Below are positions 47,461 through 57,814 of a stretch of DNA of 64,000 nt, in pieces. A program made the position numbers and the translations under genes. The notes below the pieces were generated by a model. It was not told where the DNA came from, made no database searches, and saw only the letters and a list, made by a program, of their open reading frames with translations. Origin of the DNA: Oligoflexia bacterium (lineage in GTDB: Bacteria; Bdellovibrionota; Bdellovibrionia; JABDDW01). Each line of letters opens with the position of its first letter. Position 1 is the stretch's first letter. Location of the stretch: positions 1 through 64,000 of the forward strand of contig JAWXAT010000030.1 in the NCBI GenBank assembly GCA_034439615.1, in the 5' to 3' direction.

Positions 47461-47862
47461 TTAATTAATATTGTCGATTCCAAAGTCAGCTAGAGCTTTT
47501 TTCCCACCGACATCTAAGTACACATGCAAATCAAAGCGATAAACCTTACTAATACCAGGAAGCTTTGCTTCGTAATGATCGCCTTCAAGTTTAAAAGTTA
47601 CAGGCTTAGGATTTTTATCTTTTGGAAACTGAAGCTCACCCTTAAGTGTAGGTTTATCAAGTTTTAGGGGCTTAAGCTTTTTGTCGTAGACATAAACTTT
47701 TGCAATATCACCATTTAAAACGACTTCACTTTTAAATGGCAGCGCATCTCTTAAAAGTCCACCATGAGGTGGAGCTTCAACCGCAGGCTCATGGACATGA
47801 CCTTCATGGGAATGGGCGTTTAGTGAAATCAGACATGCGATAGTGAAAATAAGATTTTTCAT
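47461..47862 (-). CDS. periplasmic His-rich metal-binding protein of RND operon
   Basis: The 133-residue exported protein has a signal peptide (1-18) immediately followed by SHEGHVHEP (His-rich, metal-binding) and APPHGGLLRD. The rest is a small beta domain resembling the N-terminal extension of CzcB-type adaptor proteins. It may be a separate metal chaperone or what remains of an adaptor. Its ATG overlaps the RND pump's stop by one base, and the TolC-type gene follows. Confidence 0.7.
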   Translation of the reverse strand: MKNLIFTIACLISLNAHSHEGHVHEPAVEAPPHGGLLRDALPFKSEVVLNGDIAKVYVYDKKLKPLKLDKPTLKGELQFPKDKNPKPVTFKLEGDHYEAKLPGISKVYRFDLHVYLDVGGKKALADFGIDNIN

Positions 47863-50800
47863 TATACCTCCAAGGCTTCATCTTCGGGTTGTTTGTTAAC
47901 TAATCTTTCAGCAGATTTTTTTCCAAATTTATAAAAAATTGCTGGTGTTACAAAAATATCCAGCAATGTTGAAGACAAAAGTCCCCCAACAATAACAACA
48001 GCGACGGGATGGAGAATTTCTTTTCCCGCTTCATCTGCAGCCATCACTAGCGGCATAAGAGCTAAAATTGCAGAAAACGCCGTCATAAGAACTGGGACAA
48101 GTCTTTCAAGGGAACCACGGATGACCATTTGTTTTGAGAACACCTCCCCCTCTTCTTTCATTAAATGAATGTAATGACTAATCATCATGATGCCGTTTCT
48201 AGAGGCAATCCCGCAAAGTGTAACAAAAGCCACAAGAGTCGCGATTGAAATAGTTCGATCACTTAAAAAGATCGCAATAACTGCACCGATAAGTGCAAGG
48301 GGGATGTTCACCATGATTTGAAGAGCTATAGGAATAGATTTAAAGTGCGCAAAGAGTACAAAGAAAATTCCCAATACTGATACCAAACCTAAAAGTGTGA
48401 CCATCTTTGTAGCTTGTTTTTGATTTTCATATTGTCCACCAATCTCAATAAAATATCCTTGTGGAAGTTTTATTTTTTCTTTGATTTTGGCCTTTACATC
48501 ACGAATGACGGATTCCAAATCTCTTCCAACAGTATTAAAAGGAATTGCAATACGCCTTTGTAGGTTTTCTCGCTCGATAACATTTGGACCACTCGTTTCA
48601 AAAATATCGGCAACCTCTCCAAGTTGAACTACTTTTCCAGTGGGCAAAACATGAACAGGAACAGTTTTGATGGCATTGATATCTTTTCTAGAAGGTTCAT
48701 CAAGTCTTAGATAAACATCAATGAATCTATCTTTTTCAATGATCTTTGTTACAGGCACACCTTGAAGCATCGCTTCAAGAGATTCCATAAGATCCCCTGG
48801 AATAATGCCGTATTTCGCAATGTCTGGTCTCATGGCGTAAATCTTGTACTGAGGAAAAAGAACTTGCCCCTCAACTCGAAGATCAACAATGCCTGAAACA
48901 TCTTTGATGGCTTCTTTTATTTCTGCAGATTGATGTCTCAATATTCTAAGATCAGGGCCCAAGATTTTAATGGCTACTTGAGACTTAACTCCTGAAAGTA
49001 CATGATCTAACCTATGAGTAATGGGTTGGCTGATACTGAAGTACCCATCAGCTGGAATAAGGGGTTTAATTTTACCCCTCATTTCAGAAAGAACTTCACT
49101 TCGTGGACGATCTAGATCTTTTAGTAAAACCTCAAATTCCGAATGATTTATTCCAGCCGCGTGGTCGTCTTCTTCTGCCCTGCCAGTTCTTCTTCCTGTT
49201 GAGACAACTTCTGGAATTTTTAAGAGAGCTTGTTCAACTTGCATAGCAAGTCGACTTGAAGCTTCAAGTGAAATACCCGCTCTTGTTTCAACTTCAATCA
49301 TTGCACTTCCTTCATTAAAAGATGGGAGGAAATTAGCTCCCATAAAAGGAATTGCAAGAAGTGCAAGAAAAACAGCAACACCTGCGCCACAAATAACTTT
49401 TGTGGGATTTTCAAGGGAGCGTTCTAAAATACTTTTATCAAGAGATTTTAGTTTCTGAACAAGCCAAGAATCTTTTTCATCACCAGATTTTGCTTTACCT
49501 AATAAGTAAGAGCACAGAACTGGGGTGAGGGTAAGCGAAACGACAAGTGAGGCTATAAGAGAAATAACATAAGCGATTCCTATGGGAGTAAAAAGTCTTC
49601 CTTCAACTCCAGAAAGTGCAAAAAGTGGAATAAATACGAGAACGACGATAATGGTCGCTAAAACAATAGAATTTCTAATCTCTCGTGATGCCTCAAAGAC
49701 TACTCTTAATGTGGGTTTTGGATTTGGAAGGCTTCGATTTTCTCTAAGCCTTCTAAATACGTTTTCAACATCGACAATGGCGTCATCAACTAATTCCCCA
49801 ATTGCGATAGCCAAACCTCCAAGAGTCATCGTGTTGATTCCAATGCCAAAGAGATAAAAAACTATAGCTGTTATAAGCAAAGAAACTGGAAGTGCAGTTA
49901 GAGTGATTACGGTTGTTCTGAAATTTAAGAGAAATAAAATCAAAACAAGAGCGACCATGATGGAGCCGTCTCTAAGGGCTTCTTTAACATTGCCCACAGC
50001 ATTTTTTATAAAATCTGCTTGTTTAAAAAGACTTGAGTGAATCTCAACATCTGGTGGTAATCCATTTTTTAAATCATTAAGGGCTGCATCAATTTGTTCT
50101 GAGAGTTTAATGGTGTCGGCGGTTCCTTGTTTTTGCACCATTAGAATAACGCCAGGTCGATTTGAGATTGAGGCGTCTCCTCGTTTAGGAGCAGGAGCAA
50201 ATTCAACCGTCGCCACATCTTTTAAGAGTACTGGATAACCAAAGTGCATACCAACGGCCGTTTGAGCAATTTCATCGTGATTAAGAATGCGTCCAAAGTT
50301 TCTGATAAGCCATTCTTTATCAGAATCGGCAATGAAACCACCGCTTGAAGCTTCAGAGAGCTTAGATAATCTTTCTTTGAGTTCTAAAATGTTGATTTGT
50401 TTTTTTCGAAGCTTGTCAGCATTCACTAAGACCTGGGCTTGAAGCTGATCCCCACCTATTATTCCAATTTGTGAGACACCAGGAATTGTTAAAAGTCGTG
50501 GTCTGATTGTCCAATCAGCTAATGCTCTAAGTTCAGAAAGTTTAGTCTGATCTTTGGCCGTTAAACCAATCATTTGAATTTCACCCATAATAGATGAGGT
50601 CGGCGATAAAAAGGGGCTTACACCCTTAGGCATTCTCTCACGAGCCAACTGAAGTCGTTCGCTTACAGCAAGTCTTGCAAACCTGAGATCAGTTCCCCAA
50701 TCAAACTCAACACGAACAACTGAAATTCCCGTCGTTGAGGAGGAATAAATTTTTGTAACTCCGGATGTTCCGTTAAGAACAGCTTCAATAGGCTTTGTAA

Positions 50801-50993
50801 TAACGACTTCGACTTCTTCAGGGGCCATGCCGTGAGCATCTGTGATGACGTTTACTGTTGGCCGATTAAGGTCAGGAAAGACATCCACTGGAAGTTTTTG
50901 AAGAACAAGCCAGCCATACACGAGTACAAAGGCTGTGATTGCTAAAACCAGCATTCGATGTCTTAAAGAAAATCGTATTACGCCATCAAGCAT
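47862..50993 (-). CDS. heavy-metal-type RND efflux pump (CzcA/CusA family)
   Basis: The 1043-residue protein has the RND layout: 12 membrane helices and two large periplasmic loops (KLPVDVFPDLNRPTVNVIT near the start; FNEGSAMIEVETRAGISLE in the second half). TM4 reads AIGELVDDAIVDVENVFRR, the place where heavy-metal RND subclasses differ. It resembles AxGxxxD types, but I cannot name the metal. It exports cations from periplasm or cytoplasm through a TolC-like duct. No membrane-fusion (adaptor) gene is present in the operon. Confidence 0.92.
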   Translation of the reverse strand: MLDGVIRFSLRHRMLVLAITAFVLVYGWLVLQKLPVDVFPDLNRPTVNVITDAHGMAPEEVEVVITKPIEAVLNGTSGVTKIYSSSTTGISVVRVEFDWGTDLRFARLAVSERLQLARERMPKGVSPFLSPTSSIMGEIQMIGLTAKDQTKLSELRALADWTIRPRLLTIPGVSQIGIIGGDQLQAQVLVNADKLRKKQINILELKERLSKLSEASSGGFIADSDKEWLIRNFGRILNHDEIAQTAVGMHFGYPVLLKDVATVEFAPAPKRGDASISNRPGVILMVQKQGTADTIKLSEQIDAALNDLKNGLPPDVEIHSSLFKQADFIKNAVGNVKEALRDGSIMVALVLILFLLNFRTTVITLTALPVSLLITAIVFYLFGIGINTMTLGGLAIAIGELVDDAIVDVENVFRRLRENRSLPNPKPTLRVVFEASREIRNSIVLATIIVVLVFIPLFALSGVEGRLFTPIGIAYVISLIASLVVSLTLTPVLCSYLLGKAKSGDEKDSWLVQKLKSLDKSILERSLENPTKVICGAGVAVFLALLAIPFMGANFLPSFNEGSAMIEVETRAGISLEASSRLAMQVEQALLKIPEVVSTGRRTGRAEEDDHAAGINHSEFEVLLKDLDRPRSEVLSEMRGKIKPLIPADGYFSISQPITHRLDHVLSGVKSQVAIKILGPDLRILRHQSAEIKEAIKDVSGIVDLRVEGQVLFPQYKIYAMRPDIAKYGIIPGDLMESLEAMLQGVPVTKIIEKDRFIDVYLRLDEPSRKDINAIKTVPVHVLPTGKVVQLGEVADIFETSGPNVIERENLQRRIAIPFNTVGRDLESVIRDVKAKIKEKIKLPQGYFIEIGGQYENQKQATKMVTLLGLVSVLGIFFVLFAHFKSIPIALQIMVNIPLALIGAVIAIFLSDRTISIATLVAFVTLCGIASRNGIMMISHYIHLMKEEGEVFSKQMVIRGSLERLVPVLMTAFSAILALMPLVMAADEAGKEILHPVAVVIVGGLLSSTLLDIFVTPAIFYKFGKKSAERLVNKQPEDEALEV

Positions 50994-51015
50994 TTATAAC
51001 CCCAAAAAGTTTTGT

Positions 51016-52287
51016 TTAAAATTTTCCCTCGATACCAAGATGTCCAAAGTAGGCTCTATTGAATCCGTTAAATTGATCTGTGAAGTATGGGCCTGCGAAA
51101 AAAACACCGCCTGATAAATTAGCGAATAAAACTTCATTGAGTTGATATTGCATTTTAAGATCAGCCTCTGAACCAAGATTTAGTGATGCTGAAGAGCTTA
51201 AGGTCCCAAGAATTTCAACCCCGTCAGCTCTATAGGCTGATGCGTCGGCTGTTGTACGCGTAAAGAAAAAATAGTCAAATTTTACCGATAACTTCTCGTT
51301 TATGTTTGCACTTAAATGCGTGCCATAACCTAGTAAGTTACGAAAACCCAAAACATCTGATAATCCATAAGCTTCATGTATATTTGAAAATACTGGGATA
51401 TAATTTCGCCCACTAAGAAAGCCTTCTAGACTTAGTCTTAATTTCTCATTTGGCCTAAACGTGTAGCCCAATTCACCGTTAAATTGTATAGCAGTGTCTA
51501 AATCAGTAAAAACTGAATTAATCTGCTTAGTCACTTCACCGCGATAATCAAAATTTTTAAATGGAGATTTCACTCTCAGCCCTGAAATATTCATTTCAGA
51601 CCGCAATGAATTTGGTGCAATCTGCGTGTGATACAAAAAATATGCGTCAGCCTCTTGCAGCCATTCATCGACATAATAATTTAGATACACGCCATACATG
51701 TTTTTTTCAGAGTGTGAGTTCAAACCAGTACTATTCACATAGTTAATAGAATCTTTCTTTGGTGTTTGCCTTAGAGTAAATACATCTGCCTTTAATTTAT
51801 CATTTTCATATTGAAATTTTGCTCCATCATAAAGTCGATCAAGTGGGTCCCAAGGTTCGCTTCCAAAAACAAGTTCATCTCCATAGACCAACTTCATTCT
51901 GCCTAGGGTGAAAGTCCAATGCTCAAACTTGTAGGAGCCATAAGTTTCATAAAGGCCATAAGCAATATCGAAAGTTGGTCCTGTTTGAGAAATATTAAAT
52001 CCACTTCCAAAGATCTTTACGTATTGTGGCGTGAAAATAACATTAATATCTGGTGTGATCTCATAGAGTAATTTCATTCTTAAAAACGTGAGAACAGATG
52101 AGCGTTTTGTTTTAAGATCGGTTTGATCCCATGTTTCACCACGCAATAAAATATGAGGTTTTAGGCTAAATTGATTATAAAAATACTGAGGTTCTGCAAA
52201 TGGAATAACTGGAGGCTGAAGTTCTTGAGCATTTGCACTCAGTGCATAAACGATGCTGATAGTTAAGAGCGCCACGGTTAATCTCAT
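51016..52287 (-). CDS. putative outer-membrane porin (alginate-export-like)
   Basis: I chose the ATG at 52287, which opens a signal peptide (MRLTVALLTISIVYALSANA); a TTG 36 bp upstream is weaker. The ~423-residue protein has many amphipathic beta-strands with strong aromatic girdles, ending GHLGIEGKF. It resembles the alginate-export/porin superfamily (FTLGRMKLVYGDELVFG). It lies 22 bp upstream of the RND gene on the same strand, so it is probably the first gene of that operon. The role is unclear: metal or substrate pore. Confidence 0.68.
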   Translation of the reverse strand: MRLTVALLTISIVYALSANAQELQPPVIPFAEPQYFYNQFSLKPHILLRGETWDQTDLKTKRSSVLTFLRMKLLYEITPDINVIFTPQYVKIFGSGFNISQTGPTFDIAYGLYETYGSYKFEHWTFTLGRMKLVYGDELVFGSEPWDPLDRLYDGAKFQYENDKLKADVFTLRQTPKKDSINYVNSTGLNSHSEKNMYGVYLNYYVDEWLQEADAYFLYHTQIAPNSLRSEMNISGLRVKSPFKNFDYRGEVTKQINSVFTDLDTAIQFNGELGYTFRPNEKLRLSLEGFLSGRNYIPVFSNIHEAYGLSDVLGFRNLLGYGTHLSANINEKLSVKFDYFFFTRTTADASAYRADGVEILGTLSSSASLNLGSEADLKMQYQLNEVLFANLSGGVFFAGPYFTDQFNGFNRAYFGHLGIEGKF

Positions 52288-52321
52288 TTTGTCATTAATA
52301 CATCGCAAAAGCTGATTAAGC

Positions 52322-52355
52322 AAAAAAAAAGCGGGAAACCTAGAAGGTTTCCCGC
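52322..52355 (-). terminator. Rho-independent terminator
   Basis: The stem GCGGGAAACC/GGTTTCCCGC (52331-52340 with 52346-52355) has a 5-base loop. On the minus strand it is followed by nine T (52322-52330). It ends the transcript of the 52380-53006 gene and isolates the porin/RND operon. Confidence 0.92.
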
Positions 52356-52379
52356 TTGAATATCGGCTCTAAATAACGA

Positions 52380-53006
52380 TTACTGACGTCTTATTGGACG
52401 ATCACTGCGAGCGTCGCCATCGTTGTAGTCGTCATAATCTAAACGATCAAGATTATCTATTTGTCTGTCGTTATAAGGATAACGTCCTTCATCAGCACGC
52501 AAACGAGAGAAGAAAACTGAAAGTCGATCATAGAGTGCTAAATTCTTGCACCATGATCGGTATGTTCTTCCAGAAAATCCTGCAAATTCAATACAACGAG
52601 CAACTTCATTGATCGCGTCACTTAAACGTCTGAATCGAACATCATGAAGTCTTGGAGAAGCGCAGCAGTTATTGCGAACAGCTTCATGAAAATCTTCAGC
52701 AGCCTCTTGCAAACGCTCTAAGCTGTAAATAACTGAAGATTGATACTGATATCCGTAAGCAGAATCACGTTGAGCTAATGAAAGTAAATGGCGTGTGCCA
52801 TAATCTATGCTGTTTGCGATTCTTTGAATACGCTCGGAAGCTGAGCGGGCTCGACGACTTACTTCAGGGCTCTCTACACAAGTAGAAATGCTCGCATCAC
52901 ATCCTGTATCACGAGGACGTGGGCGCTGAGGACGATCATCTGCTGTATCGGCTAATGCCAATGATGAAGCTGCTATTACCAGTGTAACTAATAATGTAAA
53001 TTTCAT
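52380..53006 (-). CDS. secreted protein of unknown function, Arg/Asp-rich
   Basis: I chose the ATG at 53006 behind GGAGG; the longer frame begins with TTG. The ~208-residue protein has a signal peptide ending LALA, then a mostly helical, Arg-rich region with eight cysteines (e.g. TGCDAS, STCVES, NNCCAS, ARCIEF, SWCKN). It ends in an Asp/Arg/Tyr-rich tail. I recognise no family. It is monocistronic with its own strong terminator. Confidence 0.65.
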   Translation of the reverse strand: MKFTLLVTLVIAASSLALADTADDRPQRPRPRDTGCDASISTCVESPEVSRRARSASERIQRIANSIDYGTRHLLSLAQRDSAYGYQYQSSVIYSLERLQEAAEDFHEAVRNNCCASPRLHDVRFRRLSDAINEVARCIEFAGFSGRTYRSWCKNLALYDRLSVFFSRLRADEGRYPYNDRQIDNLDRLDYDDYNDGDARSDRPIRRQ

Positions 53007-53187
53007 TAAGACCTCCAAAAATTACTAAATGCTACTGATAAGTCAGTATATAGCGCATCTAGTCATTAATTAGTAGTTCTTATCCAGTTCAGTGACATTT
53101 TACGCGTGACGAACTGACTCACTTTCAAAAAAACTCATCGAAAGTTTGAAATTATTCTAGGGTCTGACAAAACTATGAGCACAAGAA

Positions 53188-54714
53188 CTACATTTCAGGA
53201 ACCAAACATAGTGCACCTTGCACATCTGCCATTGCCCCACTTGCGTTCATAGGAAACTTTGCAACGATAGTGTCTGCCAAAGTTTTTACATTCAAATGTT
53301 TTCCACTCTTAAAAAATGATGTGAGTTTTGAATCAGTTGTGCCTGAATTTGCAAGCAAGTACTCAATACTTTTTGGTGTGGCTTTCCAACCACGAGATTT
53401 AAGTAAACCAATTGCAAGTGCTGCAGACCCTGCGGCTACAGGTGACGCCATTGATGTACCTTGTAATCTTGCGTAGCGTGAACCAGGCATAGTTGACATC
53501 AGACCACCCGCTTCTGAATCAGAACCAGGAGCACCTAGCTCAACGTACTGTGTGCTGTAGTTTGAAAAATAACTGCGTGATCCTTTTTTTGCATCAGTAG
53601 CACCAATTGTTATCATACCGCTAAATACGGCACCATAAGATGCAGGTGTTTGAAAGTTTGTTGCTGTTAACTGTTGATTGTCATTACCAGCAGCAACAAC
53701 CACAGTTACACCTTTACTGATCGCATAGCTAACTGCTGATTCAGTAGAGCTTGCCTTACCTGGGCCACCTAAACTCATATTAATAACTTCGGCACCATTA
53801 TCAGCTGCATATCGAATGGCGTTATCAATTTTAGATGATGAAGCACCCGATACGTTTCCGAAAACATTAAGTGCCATGATTTTTCCAAATCGACCCATAA
53901 CACCTATTCCACCACTGTTATTTCCCATAGCTGCTGCTGCAAGACCAGCAACGTGTGTTCCGTGATGAACTGCTTTCCAGTTTCCTACGGGGCCAGGATT
54001 ACCAGTACGATTCACAAAATTATAACCATGAACATCATCGACATAACCATTTTTGTCATCATCGATGCGGTTACCAGGAATTTCTCTTTTATTAACCCAA
54101 AGATTCCCACGTAAATCTTCATGCAAAATATCAACACCCGTGTCGATAATAGCAATCACCACATCTTTTTTAATTCCCTGAGCATTATAAAATGTTTGAT
54201 ACGCTTGATTTGCACCGATGGCATCAAGATGACGTTGTTGATTAATCAAAGGATCTACTGCTTGGGGTGAAAGTTCCGATGGATACTGTACTACAGAATC
54301 AGCGATACCAACCAGACAAGCATCTTTTTCTACGAGATTTTGAATTTCACCAACAGACATTGCTCGTGGGAGAATCCATTGAAGCGATTTTACTCCACTG
54401 CTTGTGAGTTGTAGATCTGCTGAGTCTACTTGTACCCCTTCTAAAATTTTGCCTGAAGCAAGACATTGATCTTTTATAACTGCAACGAGCTCTGTTCCTT
54501 GATCAAGAATTTTATTTAAAGAATCAGATGTTGGTCCGTTTACTACACCAAGGTGTCCTTGTGATAAATTTAATCCAACAGAACTAATTTGAATTTTACC
54601 TCTAGATAAAAATGGATCTTGTGACGAACTTGTTGCGCAAACATTTTGATCATCTCCCGATGATCCGCAGCCCGCCAGTGCTAGAATTAATATAAATGAT
54701 GTTATTATTCTCAT
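53188..54714 (-). CDS. subtilisin-like (S8) protease lipoprotein
   Basis: The 508-residue lipoprotein has lipobox LAGC (C16) and a divergent prodomain (~40-150). The S8 domain has D191 (AIIDTGVD), H251 (HHGTHVAG), oxyanion N344 (AAGND) and S421 (GTSMASP). It is therefore membrane-anchored and likely active outside the cytoplasm. AAGGGGG precedes the ATG, a purine-rich ribosome site shared by other genes of this cluster. It lies 145 bp downstream of the gluzincin gene, last in a run of secreted enzymes. Confidence 0.9.
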   Translation of the reverse strand: MRIITSFILILALAGCGSSGDDQNVCATSSSQDPFLSRGKIQISSVGLNLSQGHLGVVNGPTSDSLNKILDQGTELVAVIKDQCLASGKILEGVQVDSADLQLTSSGVKSLQWILPRAMSVGEIQNLVEKDACLVGIADSVVQYPSELSPQAVDPLINQQRHLDAIGANQAYQTFYNAQGIKKDVVIAIIDTGVDILHEDLRGNLWVNKREIPGNRIDDDKNGYVDDVHGYNFVNRTGNPGPVGNWKAVHHGTHVAGLAAAAMGNNSGGIGVMGRFGKIMALNVFGNVSGASSSKIDNAIRYAADNGAEVINMSLGGPGKASSTESAVSYAISKGVTVVVAAGNDNQQLTATNFQTPASYGAVFSGMITIGATDAKKGSRSYFSNYSTQYVELGAPGSDSEAGGLMSTMPGSRYARLQGTSMASPVAAGSAALAIGLLKSRGWKATPKSIEYLLANSGTTDSKLTSFFKSGKHLNVKTLADTIVAKFPMNASGAMADVQGALCLVPEM

Positions 54715-54858
54715 CCTACCCCCTTGTTAAGGTGTGTTTCACTGCTTTAATTTTTCGGTAATAGAATCAGAACTTTGTTTGATGGAAAAAGAAACCCTTA
54801 ATTTGCCATTTTGGGAAAAAAAGTACCAAACGTTTACAAATGAAAACTCTTTTTTAAA

Positions 54859-56382
54859 TCAATGAGAGAATGTCAGTGCATTGTGTTTACGAATAGAAAT
54901 AAATTGGAAAAGATTACCGTTAGTGTATTCACGAGCTTCAGCCTCATACCACGGTGGTGTTTCTCTTAAAATCGAAGTCTCTACTCCATATTTATTTAAG
55001 GCATTATTGATAAAATAATCAGGCTGACTGAGTTGAGTTTCAACGATTTGTTCAATAATGCTTCCAGCTGTTCCATCGCCATAATTATTTAAAACTGAAT
55101 AGTACATTTGAGCTGTGTATGCATTGCCTTGAGTCGTTGCAGTTTTAAATAATTCACTCCAAAAACTAAATAATCCTGAATTACCCGTTTTACCTACAGC
55201 CGCATCAGAAATTAGACCAATGGCTGCACCACAAGAATAATAATTTCGATATCTTTTAAGTGCATCTGACGAGCGAAGACTTGAATTATACAAACCCAGT
55301 ACACAGCGATTGACTGCTTGAGTTTGCAAAGCAAGATATTCAGTTTTATTAATCACTGATAATTCAAAAAGTGCTCGATAAGCAAAGGCATCTGCACCGC
55401 CTTCATGCATCCAAGCTTCAAAATCTCCATTGCCTGGAAAAAAAAGATCACCATTCCAAAGATGGGCTAACTCATGGGCAACAAGTTCCATCACATCAGT
55501 TATATTTTTATCTGTTGAATCATGCCACTGGCTTCCAAAAGCAGAAAGTCTTACTTGCTGATGCAAAACTCCACCTCGTGTTCCACTAAATGAAGCAAGC
55601 TCTGAATAAGAAAAAAGAACTAAGGGTTTAGCCTCTAAATTAAAACTAGTTTTTACTGTGTAAAAATCAATTAAAGTCGGAATTGCCTTGGCGATTTTTT
55701 TTTGCATCCATCTAGGAAGTTTAGGATCAATGATCGCCCTGTAATGACTTGCTTCATGTATCGGGATATTTCCAAAATAGATGTACCGCCCCTCACGCTC
55801 ACTTTTCCAACTGACACTTTCCGTTGATAAAGTATCAGTTACTAATACTTGTTCACCTGGGGCTGGAGTAAATGTGTAGTCAGCTACAACTTTTGGTGAA
55901 CTTTTTTCTAAAAGATCATTTGGATTACACACACGCATTCCTGGACAAAAAAGTGGGCGAATATCAAAATGCCCAGTGTAAATCGCCATACTGCCATCTG
56001 AAAATGGAACAAAAAATTCATAATCGCGTGGAGCATCAGAGAAATGAGGAATCATTTTAATTTCAATTTCTGTAACTGACCCGCTTGATGAGTGTATTAC
56101 CTCATGGCCATTTAACTCCGCCACTTTCATAAGAGAATTTACCGGTTGCCAAGTGTTTGTGCGAAAATGAGAACGCTGCCTTCGAAAAACAATTCCATTC
56201 ACAGGCTCTGAAAAATGATATTTCACATTCCAGGTACTGCCACCATCAGAATTTCTAAGATGAGCAACATTAATGTGAGTGCGAAATTCTTGTACGTTTA
56301 TGTCGTCACTGATCCAACCGCATCCGCTAAGCGAGAGAAAAAGCATTATAAAATTTATTTTTAATCCTACCCGCTTAAGCAT
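54859..56382 (-). CDS. gluzincin metallopeptidase-like lipoprotein (M1-type core)
   Basis: The 507-residue lipoprotein has lipobox LSGC (C21) and a GAGGGGG ribosome site. The first ~200 residues are beta-rich. A catalytic region follows with HELAH (303-307, zinc ligands H303 and H307) and, 20 residues on, HEGGADAFA whose E327 is the third ligand. That is the gluzincin arrangement of M1 and M61 peptidases, though overall similarity is low and no GAMEN is seen. It lies 20 bp after the C11 protease gene. Confidence 0.8.
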   Translation of the reverse strand: MLKRVGLKINFIMLFLSLSGCGWISDDINVQEFRTHINVAHLRNSDGGSTWNVKYHFSEPVNGIVFRRQRSHFRTNTWQPVNSLMKVAELNGHEVIHSSSGSVTEIEIKMIPHFSDAPRDYEFFVPFSDGSMAIYTGHFDIRPLFCPGMRVCNPNDLLEKSSPKVVADYTFTPAPGEQVLVTDTLSTESVSWKSEREGRYIYFGNIPIHEASHYRAIIDPKLPRWMQKKIAKAIPTLIDFYTVKTSFNLEAKPLVLFSYSELASFSGTRGGVLHQQVRLSAFGSQWHDSTDKNITDVMELVAHELAHLWNGDLFFPGNGDFEAWMHEGGADAFAYRALFELSVINKTEYLALQTQAVNRCVLGLYNSSLRSSDALKRYRNYYSCGAAIGLISDAAVGKTGNSGLFSFWSELFKTATTQGNAYTAQMYYSVLNNYGDGTAGSIIEQIVETQLSQPDYFINNALNKYGVETSILRETPPWYEAEAREYTNGNLFQFISIRKHNALTFSH

Positions 56383-56401
56383 ATCCCCCTCATGGCCCCT
56401 T

Positions 56402-57814
56402 TTAATTAAACTTGATTGTAAGCTCCCCTAAACCACCAAATCCGTAGAGTGCTCCCAACCACTCTCCCCAACCATTTGTATAAAAAGTAGATCTTTTAAA
56501 CTCTTCATGCCGAAGCAGTAACTCTTCTTTTGTTTCAGGTAACCAAATTGATAAACCACGTGCTTGTTTTGAATGCTGGCTTCCAAGAACAGAGCGAATT
56601 ACCGTAAGATCAAGTGCCTGATTTACATTTTCAATGGCGGTTTTTAGAGCAATATTATTCTGATTTGAAATATCTTCTTCTCGGATAAATTTATCAAGTA
56701 AAGCCAAGTAATCACCTGATTCTTTAAAACCACCAAGATAACCTGGCGTTTGTATCACCACCTGTTGAAGTTTTAATCGTCTGATGGGTTCTACACTTAT
56801 ATAGTTATGTAATTGATTACTAAGTTCATACAATGCAGGTACAAGTTTTGATCTTAATTGAAAGCTTGAAATTGTACTTAGAGTTTCAGTGATTTTTACT
56901 TGTGATAATTCTGGTATTAATTTTGCCATTAGCTCAACTTGTTGTGGCCCAAAGTTTTTATCCGAATTTAGTGCTGCCATAATACGGCCATACGGAAGAC
57001 CCGAATAAGGTTGAACCTGTGCTGAGCCGATGATGTAACGTGTAACATCTGAAATCTCATTCACAACTTCCACAGTCTGCATCAGACAAGCATCGCTTAT
57101 AAAAATATCAATGGGTTTTCCTTCTAATGACTGGTTGACTGCTGATCTTACTGCTTGCCCCAAGAGTGGAACGTTGCCATAGAGCGCTTGATCATTTTGT
57201 TTTTTGGCTTTCCAACCGGTTCCATGGCCCCAAATGACAACCATATAATTAGTGGCCGGATACTCTCTCACTCCCCATTTAAGAAAACGACTCAAGTTTG
57301 CTTCTAATGGAGCTCTTAGTTTACGATTAAATGTAGTGACTACTGGAGATTCTATATCGTTATCTGTTGATGTATAAAAATCTGTTTCATTTAATCCTTC
57401 ATAACTCTTGGTTTTTGATTCAAAAAGATGAAGTCGTTTCACCAAGGGTGTGTTTGCCTTAGTATACTCAACCACCACATCAGATTTTATTGTTGAAGCG
57501 CTTTGAAAATTCTGGTCACCACCAGATCTTTCCATTTCAGCAATATCCCAAAGTGCAAAGGGCTTTAAATCTTCTCCGACGGTCATAAAAACAAGAACCG
57601 TCCAAGGTTTATAACAATTGCGACGCTGACTACGATGTGCAAATTCTTTGTACCCAAGATTTCCACTCGAAGTTTTTACAACGTCTTTAGTAAAATCATA
57701 ATTACTAGAATTAATATCACATGGCTTTTTCGGAAACCATTGAGGTGCTGCTTTAGCTTCTTGCCATAATAGTACTGAGACTATTATGGCAAGTATGAGA
57801 TCCATATATTTCAT
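56402..57814 (-). CDS. clostripain-family (C11) cysteine protease
   Basis: The 470-residue exported protein has a signal peptide (1-22). The C11 catalytic dyad is visible: H197 in VIWGHGTGW and C243 in ISDACLMQTVEV. Flanking strands WTVLVFMTVGEDL and IIGSAQVQPYSGLPY fit the caspase-like fold. Family members cleave after Arg and mature by self-cleavage. Its ATG overlaps the transglutaminase-like gene's stop by 4 bp, so the two are coupled. It could activate that enzyme (inference). Confidence 0.88.
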   Translation of the reverse strand: MKYMDLILAIIVSVLLWQEAKAAPQWFPKKPCDINSSNYDFTKDVVKTSSGNLGYKEFAHRSQRRNCYKPWTVLVFMTVGEDLKPFALWDIAEMERSGGDQNFQSASTIKSDVVVEYTKANTPLVKRLHLFESKTKSYEGLNETDFYTSTDNDIESPVVTTFNRKLRAPLEANLSRFLKWGVREYPATNYMVVIWGHGTGWKAKKQNDQALYGNVPLLGQAVRSAVNQSLEGKPIDIFISDACLMQTVEVVNEISDVTRYIIGSAQVQPYSGLPYGRIMAALNSDKNFGPQQVELMAKLIPELSQVKITETLSTISSFQLRSKLVPALYELSNQLHNYISVEPIRRLKLQQVVIQTPGYLGGFKESGDYLALLDKFIREEDISNQNNIALKTAIENVNQALDLTVIRSVLGSQHSKQARGLSIWLPETKEELLLRHEEFKRSTFYTNGWGEWLGALYGFGGLGELTIKFN

